This document shows positions 48,885 through 59,565 of a DNA stretch of 64,000 nt, one piece after another (the stretch's first letter is position 1; the number at the start of each line of letters is the position of its first letter). The DNA is from Nelumbo lutea (lineage: Eukaryota; Streptophyta; Magnoliopsida; Proteales; Nelumbonaceae). The DNA lies in assembly GCA_022828595.1 (NCBI GenBank), contig JAKGHH010000004.1:56074422-56138421 (forward strand). Reading direction: 5' to 3'. Under the pieces are notes generated by a model. It saw only the letters and a program-made list of their open reading frames with translations, ran no database searches and had not been told where the DNA came from. Both the position numbers and the translations under genes were made by a program.

Positions 48885-49290
48885 GAGGAGCCCTGGATCC
48901 TTCACGTATATGGCTCGTCAAACCAACAGGATAGTTGAGTCGAAATTGTTTTGTATGGCCCAAGTGGCACAAAACTGGAGTACGCACTATGCTTCGAGTT
49001 CGCGGCATCCAACAATGAAGTGGAGTATGAGGCGTTAATAGCCGGGCTAGCTCTAGCCAAAGAAGTGAAAGCCAAGCATATCGTCATCTGCAGCGATTCC
49101 AGATCATGGTCTATCAAGTCACAGGCGAATACGAAGCTCGCAAACCAACCATGATCGCCTACTTAGCCAAAGTAAGAGAGACTTTGCTCAACTTCCAGTC
49201 ACACTTCATCAAGCAAATCCCGAGATCGGAGAATGTTGATGCCGATGCCCTATCCCGGTTAGCCAGCACTAGTGATAATACCATGAGAAC
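48885..49290 (+). pseudogene. Archaeal-type second RNase H of element 2
   Basis: Reads HVYGSSN (DGSSN in functional copies, so the first Asp is Tyr), then GTKLEYALCFEFAASNNEVE with YEALIAGLALA, VICSDS, and later NVDADALSRLAS. This is the extra RNase H typical of Tat elements, between RT-RNase H and integrase. There is a frame change near 49106 and a stop early in the domain. Confidence 0.75.
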
Positions 49291-49399
49291 CGTGTACATA
49301 GTGAACTTGCCTCGGCCTAGCATTCTCGGGGGGGAGGGCAGAGGAGGTCGCTCCTGTCATTCAAGCAGAGCCGAGCTAGATTGGTTCGCTCGTGAGCTT

Positions 49400-50570
49400 C
49401 CTACTACACGAGACCCTCCCTACAGATTGTAATGCCACTAGAAGGGTAGAGCATCAGGCGACCAGATACGTCATGATAGACGAACGGCTGTACCGAAGAT
49501 CTTACACGCTCCCCTACCTGCACTGCTTGCGACCTTCCGAAGCCAAGCTCGTGCTCCGCGACACTCATGAGGGCCTGAACGACAGACACTTGGAGGGCAG
49601 GGCCCTCGCCCAAAAAGCGCTATGACAGGTGTACTACTGTCCAACAATGAAAGCAAATGCGATCGAACTCGTTAGAAAGTGTGACAAGTGGTAGGAGCAT
49701 GCCAATATCCACCATCAACCTACCGTTGACCTGAAGTATCTCACCAGCCCGTGCCTTTTGCACAGTGGGGGATCGATATACTCGGACCATTTCCACCAGT
49801 GACAGGCTAGAGGAGGTTCTTAGAGGTAGAAGTTGATTATTTCACCAAGTGGGTAGAAGCTGAACCTCTCATAACAATCACAGCTTGGAACATACATAAC
49901 TTCTTTTGGATATTGATCTCTGACAATGGTAAGTAGTTCAAGGACATTAAATTCCAGAACTGGTGCCAAGAGATGGGAATTCGACAGGACTTTACCTTAG
50001 TCGCACACCCTCAAGCAAATGGCCAAGCGGATGTCACGAATAGAGCTATCCTCCGCAAACTGAAGGCACGCCTGACCGAGCTAAAGGACTATGGGCAAAC
50101 GAGCTACCCAGTGTTCTATGGGCTTATCGGACCACAGTGAAGACCACTACAGGCGAGACCCCTTTAACCTCACCTACGGAACTGAAGCAGTCATCCCAGC
50201 CGAGATCGAGGTTCCCTCGCTATGACTAGAAGTGTATGATGACAAGGCAAATGAAGATGAGCTATGCACCAACCTCGACCTACTTGACGAAGTACGGGAC
50301 CTCGCATATATTAGGACTGTGGCCTACTAGCAGAGAGTAGCTCGGTATTATAACGCCAGGGTCAAGAAGCGGAACCTCCGCGTCGGTGACTTGGTCCTTC
50401 GTAAAGTTATGGTGCCTGAGCCCGGTGTTGGTAAGCTTGGGCCAAATTGGGAAGGAACATACCGAGTAAAGTGGGTGCTCGGGGAAGGAACATACGAGCT
50501 CGAAATCCTAGAAGGGAAACAAGTACCTCGGGCATGGAATATTGTCAACTTAAGGCAATATTACTTATAA
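49400..50570 (+). pseudogene. Integrase of element 2 (broken)
   Basis: The zinc-binding part lies at 49490-49700: DERLYRRS, DTHEGLNDRHLEGRALAQ, YYCPTMKANAIELV, KCDKW. The core at 49760-50150 is poorly preserved but shows VDYFTKWVEAEPL and SDNG-like strings. The C-terminal part at 50340-50570 is open and well kept: RYYNARVKKR, LVLRKV, KLGPNWEGTYRV, and NLRQYYL before TAA 50570. Confidence 0.8.
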
Positions 50571-50582
50571 ATTACTGAGTAG

Positions 50583-50890
50583 ACCACGAGTCACTCCCAG
50601 AGCCTAAGGGCAAAAATGCTGAGCTAACGAAGATCTCGACGCAATAAGACCCAACCACCTCCATGGCATGGGCGAACTCTAAGAGCAGACTATAAGTCAC
50701 TCCCTCAACCTAAGGGCCAAAATGCCGAGCTAATGAAGGCCTTGGCGCGATAAGACCCAATCGCCTCCATGGCATGGGCGAATTCCAAGATTGGACTATA
50801 AGTCACTCCCTCAGCCTAAGGGCTAAAACACCGAGCTAACTAAGACTTCGGCACTGTGTAAGACCTAACTATTTCATCGGCAAAGGCTAA
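50583..50890 (+). repeat. 106-bp tandem repeat, about 2.5 copies, after pol of element 2
   Basis: AGTCACTCCC begins at 50589, with matches at 50695 and 50801. Units contain CCTAAGGGCAAAAATG and CTCCATGGCATGGGCGAA. It lies directly after the integrase stop, in the same relative place as the 66-bp array of element 1. The third unit breaks off near 50890. Confidence 0.85.
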
Positions 50891-51381
50891 GTATTAATAC
50901 CGAAGGCATAGGCAGCTCGGGCGGGAACCTTATGAAGCGTAGCTCGCCTCGGTATACTAGTTGAACCCGATAAGGGACAACCTACGTCCACTTAGCCCAA
51001 GTGCATATAGATCGGGCATACTATGATAACCACCTCGGGGTATACCATAAACCTACCCCAAGTACTGAGAAACAGTTCGGGGTAACAATTACCGAAAGAC
51101 CCTACTTCGGGTATGTAGCTCTAACAGCTCGAGTGATAAAGTTGATTCGGTAGAAAGTAACGAGCACACAACACTTAGCAGAAAGAAATAAACATTTCAC
51201 TACTAGTTTTATAAACAAAAACTGGGCCTGACAGCCCGAGAGAAGTTCATCAAAGAAAGAAAAAACTAGGCTCAACCGCCCAAGAGAGTTCATGAAAAAA
51301 GAAATATTTAAAATTGGGTTCAGACACCTGGGAACAACCACTCTAGAATTCATTAAAGAAGAAAAAAGACAAGAACCACCA

Positions 51382-53292
51382 GCTTCAAGGTTCTGCCACC
51401 TCCACGTCCTCGTCATCCTTCAGAGAGTCAGGCTCCTCCTTCTCCACCAAGTCCGTCGTCTCTGGATCCAGACCCTTCATCATTATGCCCTCAAGGTTGA
51501 GCCCCGAGAACTTCTTCTGGACCAACCATCGGTAGAGTTTGAATCTCAAATTGTAGGAGCTCGAGTCGTACTCCACCTGGAGGTCGTGGTACTCCTGGGA
51601 GTCCTTGAAGTCCCACACCGCCTTAGTTTGCTCAGCCTCCACCATGGTGTCGAAGTTTCGAGTCCGATCTTGAAGGGTAGACTCTAGGTCCTGGACCTAC
51701 TGGCGAAGAAGCTCCCTCTCCGTTATCACCCTCGATGACTCCTTCCAATAGTGAGCGCTCTCCTCAGACAACTGGGTGATCTGTGCTTCCTGGTCCCGAA
51801 CGAGCAGCTCCTAGGCCTCGCTCCCCTTTCAAGCCTGAAGGACTTCACCTCGGGCCCACTCTAGCTCGCCTTGGAGCTTGTGCATGTTTGACCTCTGAGC
51901 AAGAGCACCACCGGAGTGGATGTTGGTCTGGAGGGTCATGGCATGAATGGCGGAGTTCACCTGCCAACAAAATGCCAAGGTCAAAAAAAAAAAGGAAAAA
52001 AGAAGGAGAAGAAGGGAAAAGAATAAAAAAGCAGCCACTTAAACACCATGCAGTGAGTTGAGGCCAGCCTAGCGAGATGCTTAGGGTCCATCCCTCCCTA
52101 GCTGGCAATCTCCTCATGGGTAACCACCTGACGGCTCCTTCGCGAAGCCACAGTGAAGTCAGTGATGCTTTTCCACTCCCCGTTAGGGAACTGCGGGAAG
52201 GCGAAAGGGTGGGATTGCACAGACAGAGGGTATTGCCCTTGCGTCGGGACCTCATGTTCTTCTGTGCCACCTCCCTTGAACGGGACCGGTGGGACCTCAG
52301 GCGGTGGTGGAACGAAGGCTGGATCAGCAGCCTCGAACTCAGCACTCCCGGAAGTGGAAGCTCGGTCAAGGTGCGACCTCTTCGCCCTACACTTTTGGTT
52401 GCTTGACAGAAGGCAGCGCGCATCTACACCAGACATGTTGGCTGCCAAAAATCACAAGGCATTAGTCCAGCAAAAAAAAAACAAGATCACAAGGCATTGC
52501 GCGACCTAAAAGGCAACCAACCGGGGCTCAGGCCGGCTTGCACGATCTTGTCCTCGATCAAGTAGTCCGAGCAATGGAAGCCAATCGCTGCCCAGGATTG
52601 TAGTGTTTCCCAAACTTTTAGGTCCAAGTCAACGCCCAAATCCTAGATGGCGGCCCTCTAGTGGGTTGGGAAGGGCCACCCTTCCGGGTTGAAAACTACA
52701 AAATAATCCCACTTCCAAGCCGGAATCCTATTCGACAGCTTGTGTTGGAGCTTGAAGCCAGGACGGGGAGAAAAGTAATAGGAACACCTTTCTGGAGGCG
52801 CTCCGGGGAAGCATTCTTGATAAAAAGGATGGTGGAGAAGATGTCGAGGTCAAGAGGAAGACAATATTCATAAAATAAAGAAATTGTCGCAACTACGTTT
52901 CGGATTGAGTCGAGGTGAAGCTGGTCTATAGTAACATTAAAGTGGTTTAAAACCTCCACTATCAAAGGATGCAGAGGAAAACGAAGGCCAGCGGTGAGCT
53001 GTTCCTGGAAGATCACGATCTCATCGTGATCGTGTTTCCAAGGATAGTCACCAGATGGGAGACTATGGATGAGGTTTTTGGGAAGGTTGAATTGGAGGAC
53101 CAAGGTCCTGAGTCTCTCCATCGACATGGAGGAAGGACCAAAGTTGTCTAGCTCCCTACCCCGGGAAGTGGAAGCCATTTCGCCGGAGGCCTCCCAAGCC
53201 TTCGGAGCCTGCCCCCAAGCTCCCCCTGAGCTCGAAGGGGCGTGATCTTGGTTACCGCCCCGGGGAAAGACATTGTACGGGTACCCAGACAT
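51382..53292 (-). pseudogene. Antisense accessory ORF (Transposase_28-like) of element 2
   Basis: On the strand opposite to gag-pol. ATG 53292 opens MSGYPYNVFPRGG. The conserved part is LTAGLRFPLHPLIVEVLNHF, then ISLFYEYCLPLDLDIF, comparable to GLRFPLSKGFAEVLN and ISYYAVYDIEL in element 1. A TGG-to-TAG change and a frameshift near 52680 interrupt it. Further exons: a Pro-rich one at about 52440-52098, and a coiled-coil one after an acceptor (TTGGCAG) at about 51963. The last part, 51645-51385, ends in an acidic tail (EKEEPDSLKDDEDVEV). Members of this family are known extra ORFs of Tat elements, with no proven function. Confidence 0.7.
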
Positions 53293-53442
53293 TGTTGACA
53301 AAGCGATAAGACTCACCAGGAAAAAAGCTGAACCGAAAAGACGGTGTGAACAGGAGAAGAGCTCGAGTAGCTAGATGAAGGCGCGACCTCGAATCCGAAA
53401 GCAAGGCAAGTTAGCGTAAAAGAAGTGAGGCCTGGGGCCCTC

Positions 53443-53453
53443 CTATTTATAGT
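53443..53453 (-). promoter_or_regulatory. TATA box of the antisense ORF of element 2
   Basis: CTATAAATAGG on the minus strand, about 150 bases before ATG 53292 and about 320 bases from the right LTR, so this promoter lies inside the element but outside the LTR. It corresponds to the TATA box at 754-760 of element 1. Confidence 0.6.
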
Positions 53454-53756
53454 CACTATGCCCACAAACTGATAGCTCAAATTAAGGGGAATCCGACGGT
53501 TCGCAGTCAAGCTGACCGCACGTCTTCTAAAACTGAAATATGACTGGTTGCACGTCTTCCATGATTAAGGTAATGTCGGCTGCACATCTTCCGAAACTGA
53601 GAGCCGTTTTGGCATGCTTTTTGGCACCCAAAAAATCCAGAAATCGCCTGACATCCGCGTGTGTATTTAATGTGACCGGTCAATAAAGTTTGAATTTTGG
53701 GTCAAATCCACCCGTCACACTCCATGAACTCCTCGCGCTAGGGTAGAATCCTTAGT

Positions 53757-53775
53757 CCAAGGAGTGGGGGGCAAT
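53757..53775 (+). promoter_or_regulatory. Polypurine tract of element 2
   Basis: CCAAGGAGTGGGGGGCAAT directly before the right LTR start at 53776. Confidence 0.75.
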
Positions 53776-54637
53776 TGATGGAGGGTGATTTGACCTGATC
53801 TCCTAAGAAAGTGACACGTGGACGTGACTCAACATAAGCAACAACTCAGCATGGTAGCCTGGATGCAATTGAGTAACGACCCCGTTAAAGTTCTTGCAGG
53901 ACAGCTCGCTACGTTACGGCTCGCCATGGAACGAGCTCGCCACAAAGCGAGCTCAAGGACCCTAGTATGCTGAAAGGGAATACTCTAAGCCAAGTCTATC
54001 CCAGCTCACGAGCAGAGAGAATCAACTCGCTCCAATACTTGTGCAAGAAGACTGTTCCAAAAGCAACCTTAGGCGGAATCACCCCGGGATACATCTAGGA
54101 GCTCGCTACAAGGCAGCTTGCTATTGAGTGAGCTGGCGTTTTCAGGAAGCTTCTTATCTGACGATACTGTACCCATCAGATTGCCCCATGTCTCTTGATT
54201 GACGGTACAGTCCTTGCCAGCCCAGTAGACTGCACTCACGTCTCTCGATAGTTGGTGGCATTTCTGTCCTTTCCGGGTTGTGTATCTCATTTGATTGAGC
54301 AGTACTCTGCAACGGTTACCTGTGCAGCCCTAGCAAATAATGGCTGCGATAGAGGGCCAATGGCGGTTACGCCCGATTTGACAAGAACATATGCATTTAA
54401 AGGCTCTAGTTTCGAAGGGGTGAAGGGATCTTAAATTTAACTAATCTAGCGCTATCTGCACTCTTAGCTCTCTTTGCATCCTTTACAGCTCTCCCAAGTA
54501 TTCTAACTTAAGCATCGGAGTGTTCCCGTTGGGCAAATCTCCCAGGAATCTTTCACCTTTCTCTTCTAAGGTACCGTCTATCGCCAGTTAGGAGCCAGAC
54601 GTCCGTTAGGTAGGAGTGCCCAGCTCGCGCGCATCCA
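53776..54637 (+). repeat. 3' LTR of element 2
   Basis: 862 bp, TGATGGAGGG to CGCATCCA, with the TG...CA form intact. Followed by the duplication TAGTC (54638-54642). Confidence 0.9.
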
Positions 54638-55179
54638 TAGTCACCACAAATTCGTATTCACTCCTAAGGCCAACAAGAATATAGAGAACTAACTTTGACT
54701 TTAGCACTAGTTCTGAGACAGTAGAGAGGCTGTCGGCAATAGATTTTTGCTCGTTAATTGTAAAATTCTGGAATGAGAGTGGGTCGAATAGCTTTGAGTA
54801 AGAGTAGTCTAGGCATCGGCAGCCGTAGATAGGCCCACTACACACCTTCTGTAAGAGAGGAAATTAACCAACCGAAAACGAGCTGGTCTAGGTCCATCCA
54901 CTTTTCAAATTCTGGGTTAGAAATCTTTTCGGTTCCAACTGGATCTGATTTTTCTTTCGGTGGTGGCTTCTTCTTTCCTTTAACAAGATCCATGAAGTGA
55001 TGAAGGTTAAGAATGGGTAAAAACTGGGCACGCCACAAGCCCAGTTTAACAGGATGATAGTGGGTTACATTCTGGATTGAAGGAAGTGAACTCGTAACAG
55101 TTGAGGAGACAGACTGTTGACGACCATTGTTGGAGGAAACCGGGTTGCTGTTGTCACGAGCTCCTGTTTCCATCAACAT
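54638..55179 (-). pseudogene. Ty1/copia gag N-terminal part, right of the insertion
   Basis: ATG 55179 (MLMETGARDN) follows the primer site by two bases. The frame carries HYHPVKLGLWRAQFLPIL and PEFEKWMDLDQLVFGWLISS, the KL...NYLLWK and W...D..V..WI..S landmarks of copia gag. A frameshift near 54840 leads to IADSLSTVSELVLKSKLVLY and LRSEYEFVV, which runs into the insertion site. The rest of gag is at 43371-43806. Confidence 0.8.
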
Positions 55180-55180
55180 A

Positions 55181-55192
55181 GCTCTGATACCA
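55181..55192 (-). promoter_or_regulatory. Initiator-Met tRNA primer-binding site of the Ty1/copia element
   Basis: TGGTATCAGAGC on the minus strand, the standard plant copia primer site, preceded by CTCTATCT. Confidence 0.85.
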
Positions 55193-55433
55193 AGATAGAG
55201 TTGTAAAATAGATAACTTGTAAATAAAAGATCTCAATAAAATAACAATGGAGAACAGTATTACTAGACTATTGAGAAAGAGAAACAATCTTCGGATGATC
55301 TAGAATGATCGAGATTGATGTGTTTATAGATTGGTACATTGAGAGTTTGTTATAGTAAATAGATTGGTACATTCGAGAGTTGCACTCAAATGTCCATTGT
55401 GATACGATCAACCAAGCGAGCTCTGATATGTTC

Positions 55434-55730
55434 CTATGTAGTTGGGGTAAAGTAGCAATCCAACGCTTCTAGGGGAGAAGAGCAGCAATACACAAAACGA
55501 ACAAAAGCGTGGGAGATACTCATATTGGAGATGGGTATCAATAGTATGGCTATTCGGTAGGGTGTATGGCCAAGTACAGACATAATGCGTTCAACAATAG
55601 AGGATTTAAGATAAGCAATGGGTAAGCCGAGAAGGTGAAAAAAAAAAAAAAACATCATACTGTAAATTGGTAGATCATTATCAAAGAGCCATAGGTGATA
55701 GGTCCTTGCCAAGGATTTGCTCTCTATCAA
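55434..55730 (-). pseudogene. DUF4283-like retroelement ORF1 fragment
   Basis: A 98-residue stretch with FHLLGLPIAYLKSSIVERIM and SVLGHT, similar to the W..I.GLP..Y........IG..LG motif of LINE-type ORF1 proteins with a DUF4283 domain. It is short, and the surrounding frames are broken. The identification is tentative. Confidence 0.3.
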
Positions 55731-55927
55731 AACTTGTGGGGAATCTCAAAAGATAGGAATTTGGGCCAAATTCAAGTAAAGGTGCGATACAACTTCTGAG
55801 GAATTAAGTAAATATAATGGTGTATTGTTTGGTAGGGGAGGTTTGAGTCCTTTAAAAAGAGAAGAGGGGATGTTTTATTTATCAAAATCCTAAAGGGAGG
55901 TTTAAATCTTTTACCCTTAATTTAAGA

Positions 55928-57524
55928 CTAGTCATGACCCGTGCGATGCACGGGCTAGCATTTATAAGAAAAATTGAAGATGGAGCTCTATGACATTTCC
56001 AATTAAATGGTGTCCATATAAGTTCAATTCATATATTATTTTTTTTTGGGTTATGTTTAGTTTATCCAATCATAATCTAAGTTGCGCTTTTGTGTGTGTG
56101 AGAGAGAGAGAGTGTCCAATTTCCTATTCTATAGATAAATTTGTATTATTTTTTTTGTATCTTAATACTATTTTTTATTAATTTTAAAAAAATAAAATTG
56201 TATTAATTTTTATTGGTCTATTATTTTTTATATCATTGTTATGTAAAATTATAAAAAAAAAATCCTCTTATAACAATTCTATAAACCACCTTTGTGTTTT
56301 GACCCTAACAAAGGCCTCCCTAATAGTTTTGAGAAAAAAGTGCAAGTACCTCATTTCCCTTGGCTTTTTGGTAACAAAGACATTGAAGTTACCAATTTTA
56401 CCCTCCCCTATAGTTTTGAGAAAAAATGCAAATATACTATTATACATAATTTAAAGTTTCAACTTTACCCTTCACTAATTTAATTTGTTAGATAGCTTTC
56501 AAAGAATAATCCCCCTTACTCTTCTTGGACAAAGTAAGGTAAAAAAGGTTGAAGTGAAGTAAAATTAATGCATTGCATCAATATTTTTTATTTGGAATGT
56601 TGGCGAAAAGCTATTGTTAAGGTCAAAATACTGGGGAGTTTCATATTTTTGTTGATTTTAAAGTAATTAGATTACAATTAAAATTAAATTTATGTAAGTA
56701 TATTAATTTTTTATTAAATTTAAATTACTTATGGAATTTAATTAACTGTGTAAAGTTTTATTTTCAGTGGAACTTAAGTTGGTTTTGAGTTAATAAAATT
56801 TAATTATAAAACTGAGAATTGCTTGACAATCTTGTATTAGCTTTATATTAATTTTAAATTGATATTAGTTTTTAATTTATCTCATTCCTTTTATTATATT
56901 AATAAACATATTTTTATCAATAACAATAATTAATTTTATTTTATTTAAGTAACTTACTAAATTATTTTTGTTATGGTTAATTAATTTCTATCATTTTCAA
57001 ATGGAACATAAATGGATTACAATTTTAAATGGAAGTAGATTACTTGGCGCAACAATTGAATATCTCAATTTTAAATGGATTATAATATTCTCAATGATAT
57101 AATTGAATATATCAATATTAATATAATTAATCTTTACTAATAATTACAGTTTAATGAAAAAATATATAATATATAAAATTATAGTTAAGTTGAAATGGAT
57201 ATATAGATAAAGTTAATGTTTTATGCAATTTAATGGAGTAATGGAGATGTTAGAGAATTAGTGGTATGAGTTATTAAAGGAGAGAGGTAATGGCATTATA
57301 ATTAATGAGAGAGAGAGAGAGGTATATTAATGAGGTGTGTTAAAAATCTTAAAGGTGATTGGTCACTTGAGTTATTTTGTTCATTTTAAAAGTAGAAATT
57401 TCAAAAAAACCAGAAAAAAGATTGGCGCATTTGAGAAGAAACCAGAAAAAAAGATAAGTGACTTCGAGAATAAAGGATAAAATAGGAAAGTGCCAACTTG
57501 GCACATTCCATTTTAATATATAGA
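55928..57524 (-). mobile_element. Non-autonomous Helitron 2, 1597 bp, both ends present
   Basis: On the minus strand it starts TCTATATATTAAAATGG (57524), preceded by A. It continues with GTGCCAAGTTGGCAC, a short inverted repeat typical of plant Helitron 5' ends. It ends with a perfect hairpin CCCGTGC-ATC-GCACGGG (55954-55938), then TCATGA and CTAG (55931-55928) followed by T. Insertion between A and T without target duplication is the Helitron rule. It has no Rep/helicase gene and no recognisable captured gene; the interior is AT-rich. Confidence 0.85.
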
Positions 57525-57599
57525 TGTACATTATTTTCCCTGAATTCCTTATTTTGAAATGAATTTCATTTCAACTTTGCAAAATTAAGTTATTATACA

Positions 57600-57850
57600 C
57601 AACATGGTTTGAATTATTTGTTGTTTGTTGGTAGATAATACTTCAAAAATCCACTCTGACAGAGAATTAGAAGAAGAATAAACTCCAAACTTTGTCCATC
57701 AATTGGCAATCATGTCATAATTTTTGAAAACATGATCGAGAGTTTCTTCACTGCACTGGCATAAATTGAAAATATTACTAATACTAAAAGTCTAAAACCT
57801 TTGAGATCTACAATGGCGCTTTCCAAATTGCAGTGTATTTTGGATAATAG
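57600..57850 (-). pseudogene. LINE zf-RVT fragment (minus strand)
   Basis: Reads IFNLCQCSEETLDHVF and NYDMIAN, then WTKFGVY after a TGA, the CxxC...E(S/T)xxH zinc-binding pattern before the RNase H of plant LINEs. Its orientation is opposite to the LINE fragment at 58555. Confidence 0.5.
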
Positions 57851-58554
57851 AATGTAAGAAATTTTAAGCGTGCTTCCACATAAACCATTCTTTGCAATGT
57901 AAGAAATTTCAAACCATTTTGTTTGATAGTATCCAATTTGCATCCGAATTCTAGTTGTTGCACTAAATAAAAAAGATTTACTTTATCCACCTTTCACTAG
58001 TGTTTATTTTGCCATTTGAAAATAGTAACATGATCAACTGAACTAAGTAGAAAATATTCAAGGGCATGGGCTCATTATTGCTTATTCCAAAATTATCCTC
58101 GACACTAGACCACTTGGTCAAAATGGCTTTGATACCATCTCAAAGAATCATTCAACTTAAAACCTTCCTTACGTCAAATTTGATGCTTGTGCAGGAAATA
58201 AAGTATTGTTTTGGGAAGATGTTTGAGTTGGAGGCATTCTCCTTAGTGAAAAGTTCCCTTCTATTTATTCACTATAAGAAAATAAAAGAAAAGTGATCTC
58301 ATCAATTTTTATGAATACTTCTTGGGATTTGGGTTTGATTAATTAATTAATTAACCTTCTAGGGTCAACCTACCTGGATCAATCTTGTTTGGACAGTAGA
58401 ATTTGGAAACCTTCCCCATTTGGCGTGTTCACTTGTTCCTCCTTTTATTTCCTCATTCAATCATCAAGCCCTGCAAGGAGATTCCCTTCAAAGGAGATTT
58501 GGTGTCAGCCTATATCCCCAAAAGTTCAGGCTTTTTGTTAGGAGGTGGTTCTCC

Positions 58555-59457
58555 AAAAAATCAATACTCTAGATATGTTGCAAAGAAAAAGGCCAAATGT
58601 TTGTCTATCACCCCATGTTTGTAGCTTTTGCTTGGGCTCTGGTGAGATGATCACACACTTATTAATTTTTTGTCCATTTGTGTGCTTTATTTTGACTTGA
58701 TTCTCTTCTATCTTTGGTTGCAGGTGGACACTTCCCCTAGTGTGGCAAGCCTTTTTGACTCAAGCATTTTTAGGCAACTGAAAGAGATGTGGAGAGCCAC
58801 AAGAGCATCTATCTTATGGTCAGTATGGGAAGAAATTAAAGGAACAATAGAATTTTTAAAGGAGTAGAGAAATCCAAGGAGGCAATTGTAGAAAGGATAA
58901 TTATTATGACTATTCAATGGATGGAAACTTTGGGTTTGTTTAAAGACTTCTCAGCTGAAGACATTTATAGGAATTGGGAAGTAGCGACTTCTACAATTTC
59001 CATAAAACCTATTGTGTAGGAGTTGTGGTCCCCACCAACACAACAAAGAGTGAAATTGAACTTCGATGGGAGTTCTAGAGGTAACCCAGGCCCTTTAGGT
59101 ATAGGAGGAGTATTCATAGATGAAAATAATAGAATTGTGGCTATGTTTTTAGGACCAATAGGAGTGGGGGACTCATTGAGAGCGGAGGTGATGGCCTTGC
59201 TTCAAGGTGTAAGATATGCCAAACAATTGGGGTTACACCAAATTGAGATAGAGAGAGACTCTAAATTATTGATTGAGTGGTTGCAATTTGGTAAGTTGGG
59301 AGCCTGGATTTATAGACAGCCTATAAGGGAAATCCTCAACACAGCAAGGAAGATTGGTGCATGCTTCAAATGGACAAGGAGATCAACTAATGGTTTAGCT
59401 GACACGTTGGCTAAACAAGGGACTGTGAGGGAGAGAGTGTTTTGGGCAGTTTTGTAA
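58555..59457 (+). pseudogene. LINE 3' fragment: zf-RVT, linker and intact RNase H
   Basis: At 58570-58660 the plus strand reads LQRKRPNVCLSPHVCSFCL with SGEMITHLLI, a zf-RVT motif. 58735-58870 gives MWRATRASILWSVWEE, the usual W..W.ERN linker. From about 59023 to TAA 59457 an uninterrupted 144-residue stretch carries an RNase H (RVT_3) domain: LNFDGSSRGNPG (first Asp), RAEVMALLQG (Glu), EIERDSKLLI (Asp) and NGLADTLAKQG (last Asp). All four acidic residues are present. Upstream parts are frameshifted, so the whole is a 5'-truncated LINE copy. Confidence 0.7.
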
Positions 59458-59565
59458 GAAAGATTATTGAGGACTCAACACCTGTTTAGGGGTTGACAGT
59501 TGTACTTAACTCTGAAAAGTTATTCTTAAGTTGTATTAATAAAGTTGCCGTTTCAAATAAAAAAA
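59458..59565 (+). other. LINE 3' untranslated end with poly(A)
   Basis: About 100 bases after the RNase H stop, with AATAAAG near 59540 and then an A-run (CAAATAAAAAAAAA). This marks the 3' end of the LINE insertion. A target duplication was not resolved. Confidence 0.55.

Larger units (their letters stand above)
43807..54637 (+). mobile_element. Complete Tat-clade Ty3/gypsy retrotransposon (element 2)
   Basis: 10,831 bp bounded by two related LTRs and the duplication TAGTC. Order on the plus strand: LTR, primer site, gag with zinc knuckle, protease, RT-RNase H, archaeal-type RNase H, integrase, tandem-repeat block, antisense ORF, polypurine tract, LTR. It is structurally complete but has many stops and frameshifts. 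The LTRs differ at very many sites, mostly C/T and G/A changes, so the insertion is old. It is inserted into the gag gene of a Ty1/copia element. It belongs to the same clade as element 1, but the two DNA sequences are not close copies. Confidence 0.92.
40921..55192 (-). mobile_element. Ty1/copia retrotransposon interrupted by Tat element 2
   Basis: On the minus strand, from the right: a primer site complementary to initiator-Met tRNA (55192-55181), then gag. The 10.8-kb gypsy insertion follows. On its far side gag resumes, then zinc knuckle, protease, integrase, RNase H, a polypurine tract and a short 3' LTR. The order protease-integrase-RT is that of Ty1/copia. The reverse transcriptase itself is missing: the sequence passes from the post-integrase linker (about 41660) straight into RNase H (about 41640). 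The 5' LTR beyond 55192 does not visibly match the 3' LTR. Confidence 0.75.

Noticed and set aside
52077..52509. Plus-strand ORFs over the antisense gene of element 2
   Set aside because: They are shadows of the Pro-rich exon on the minus strand.
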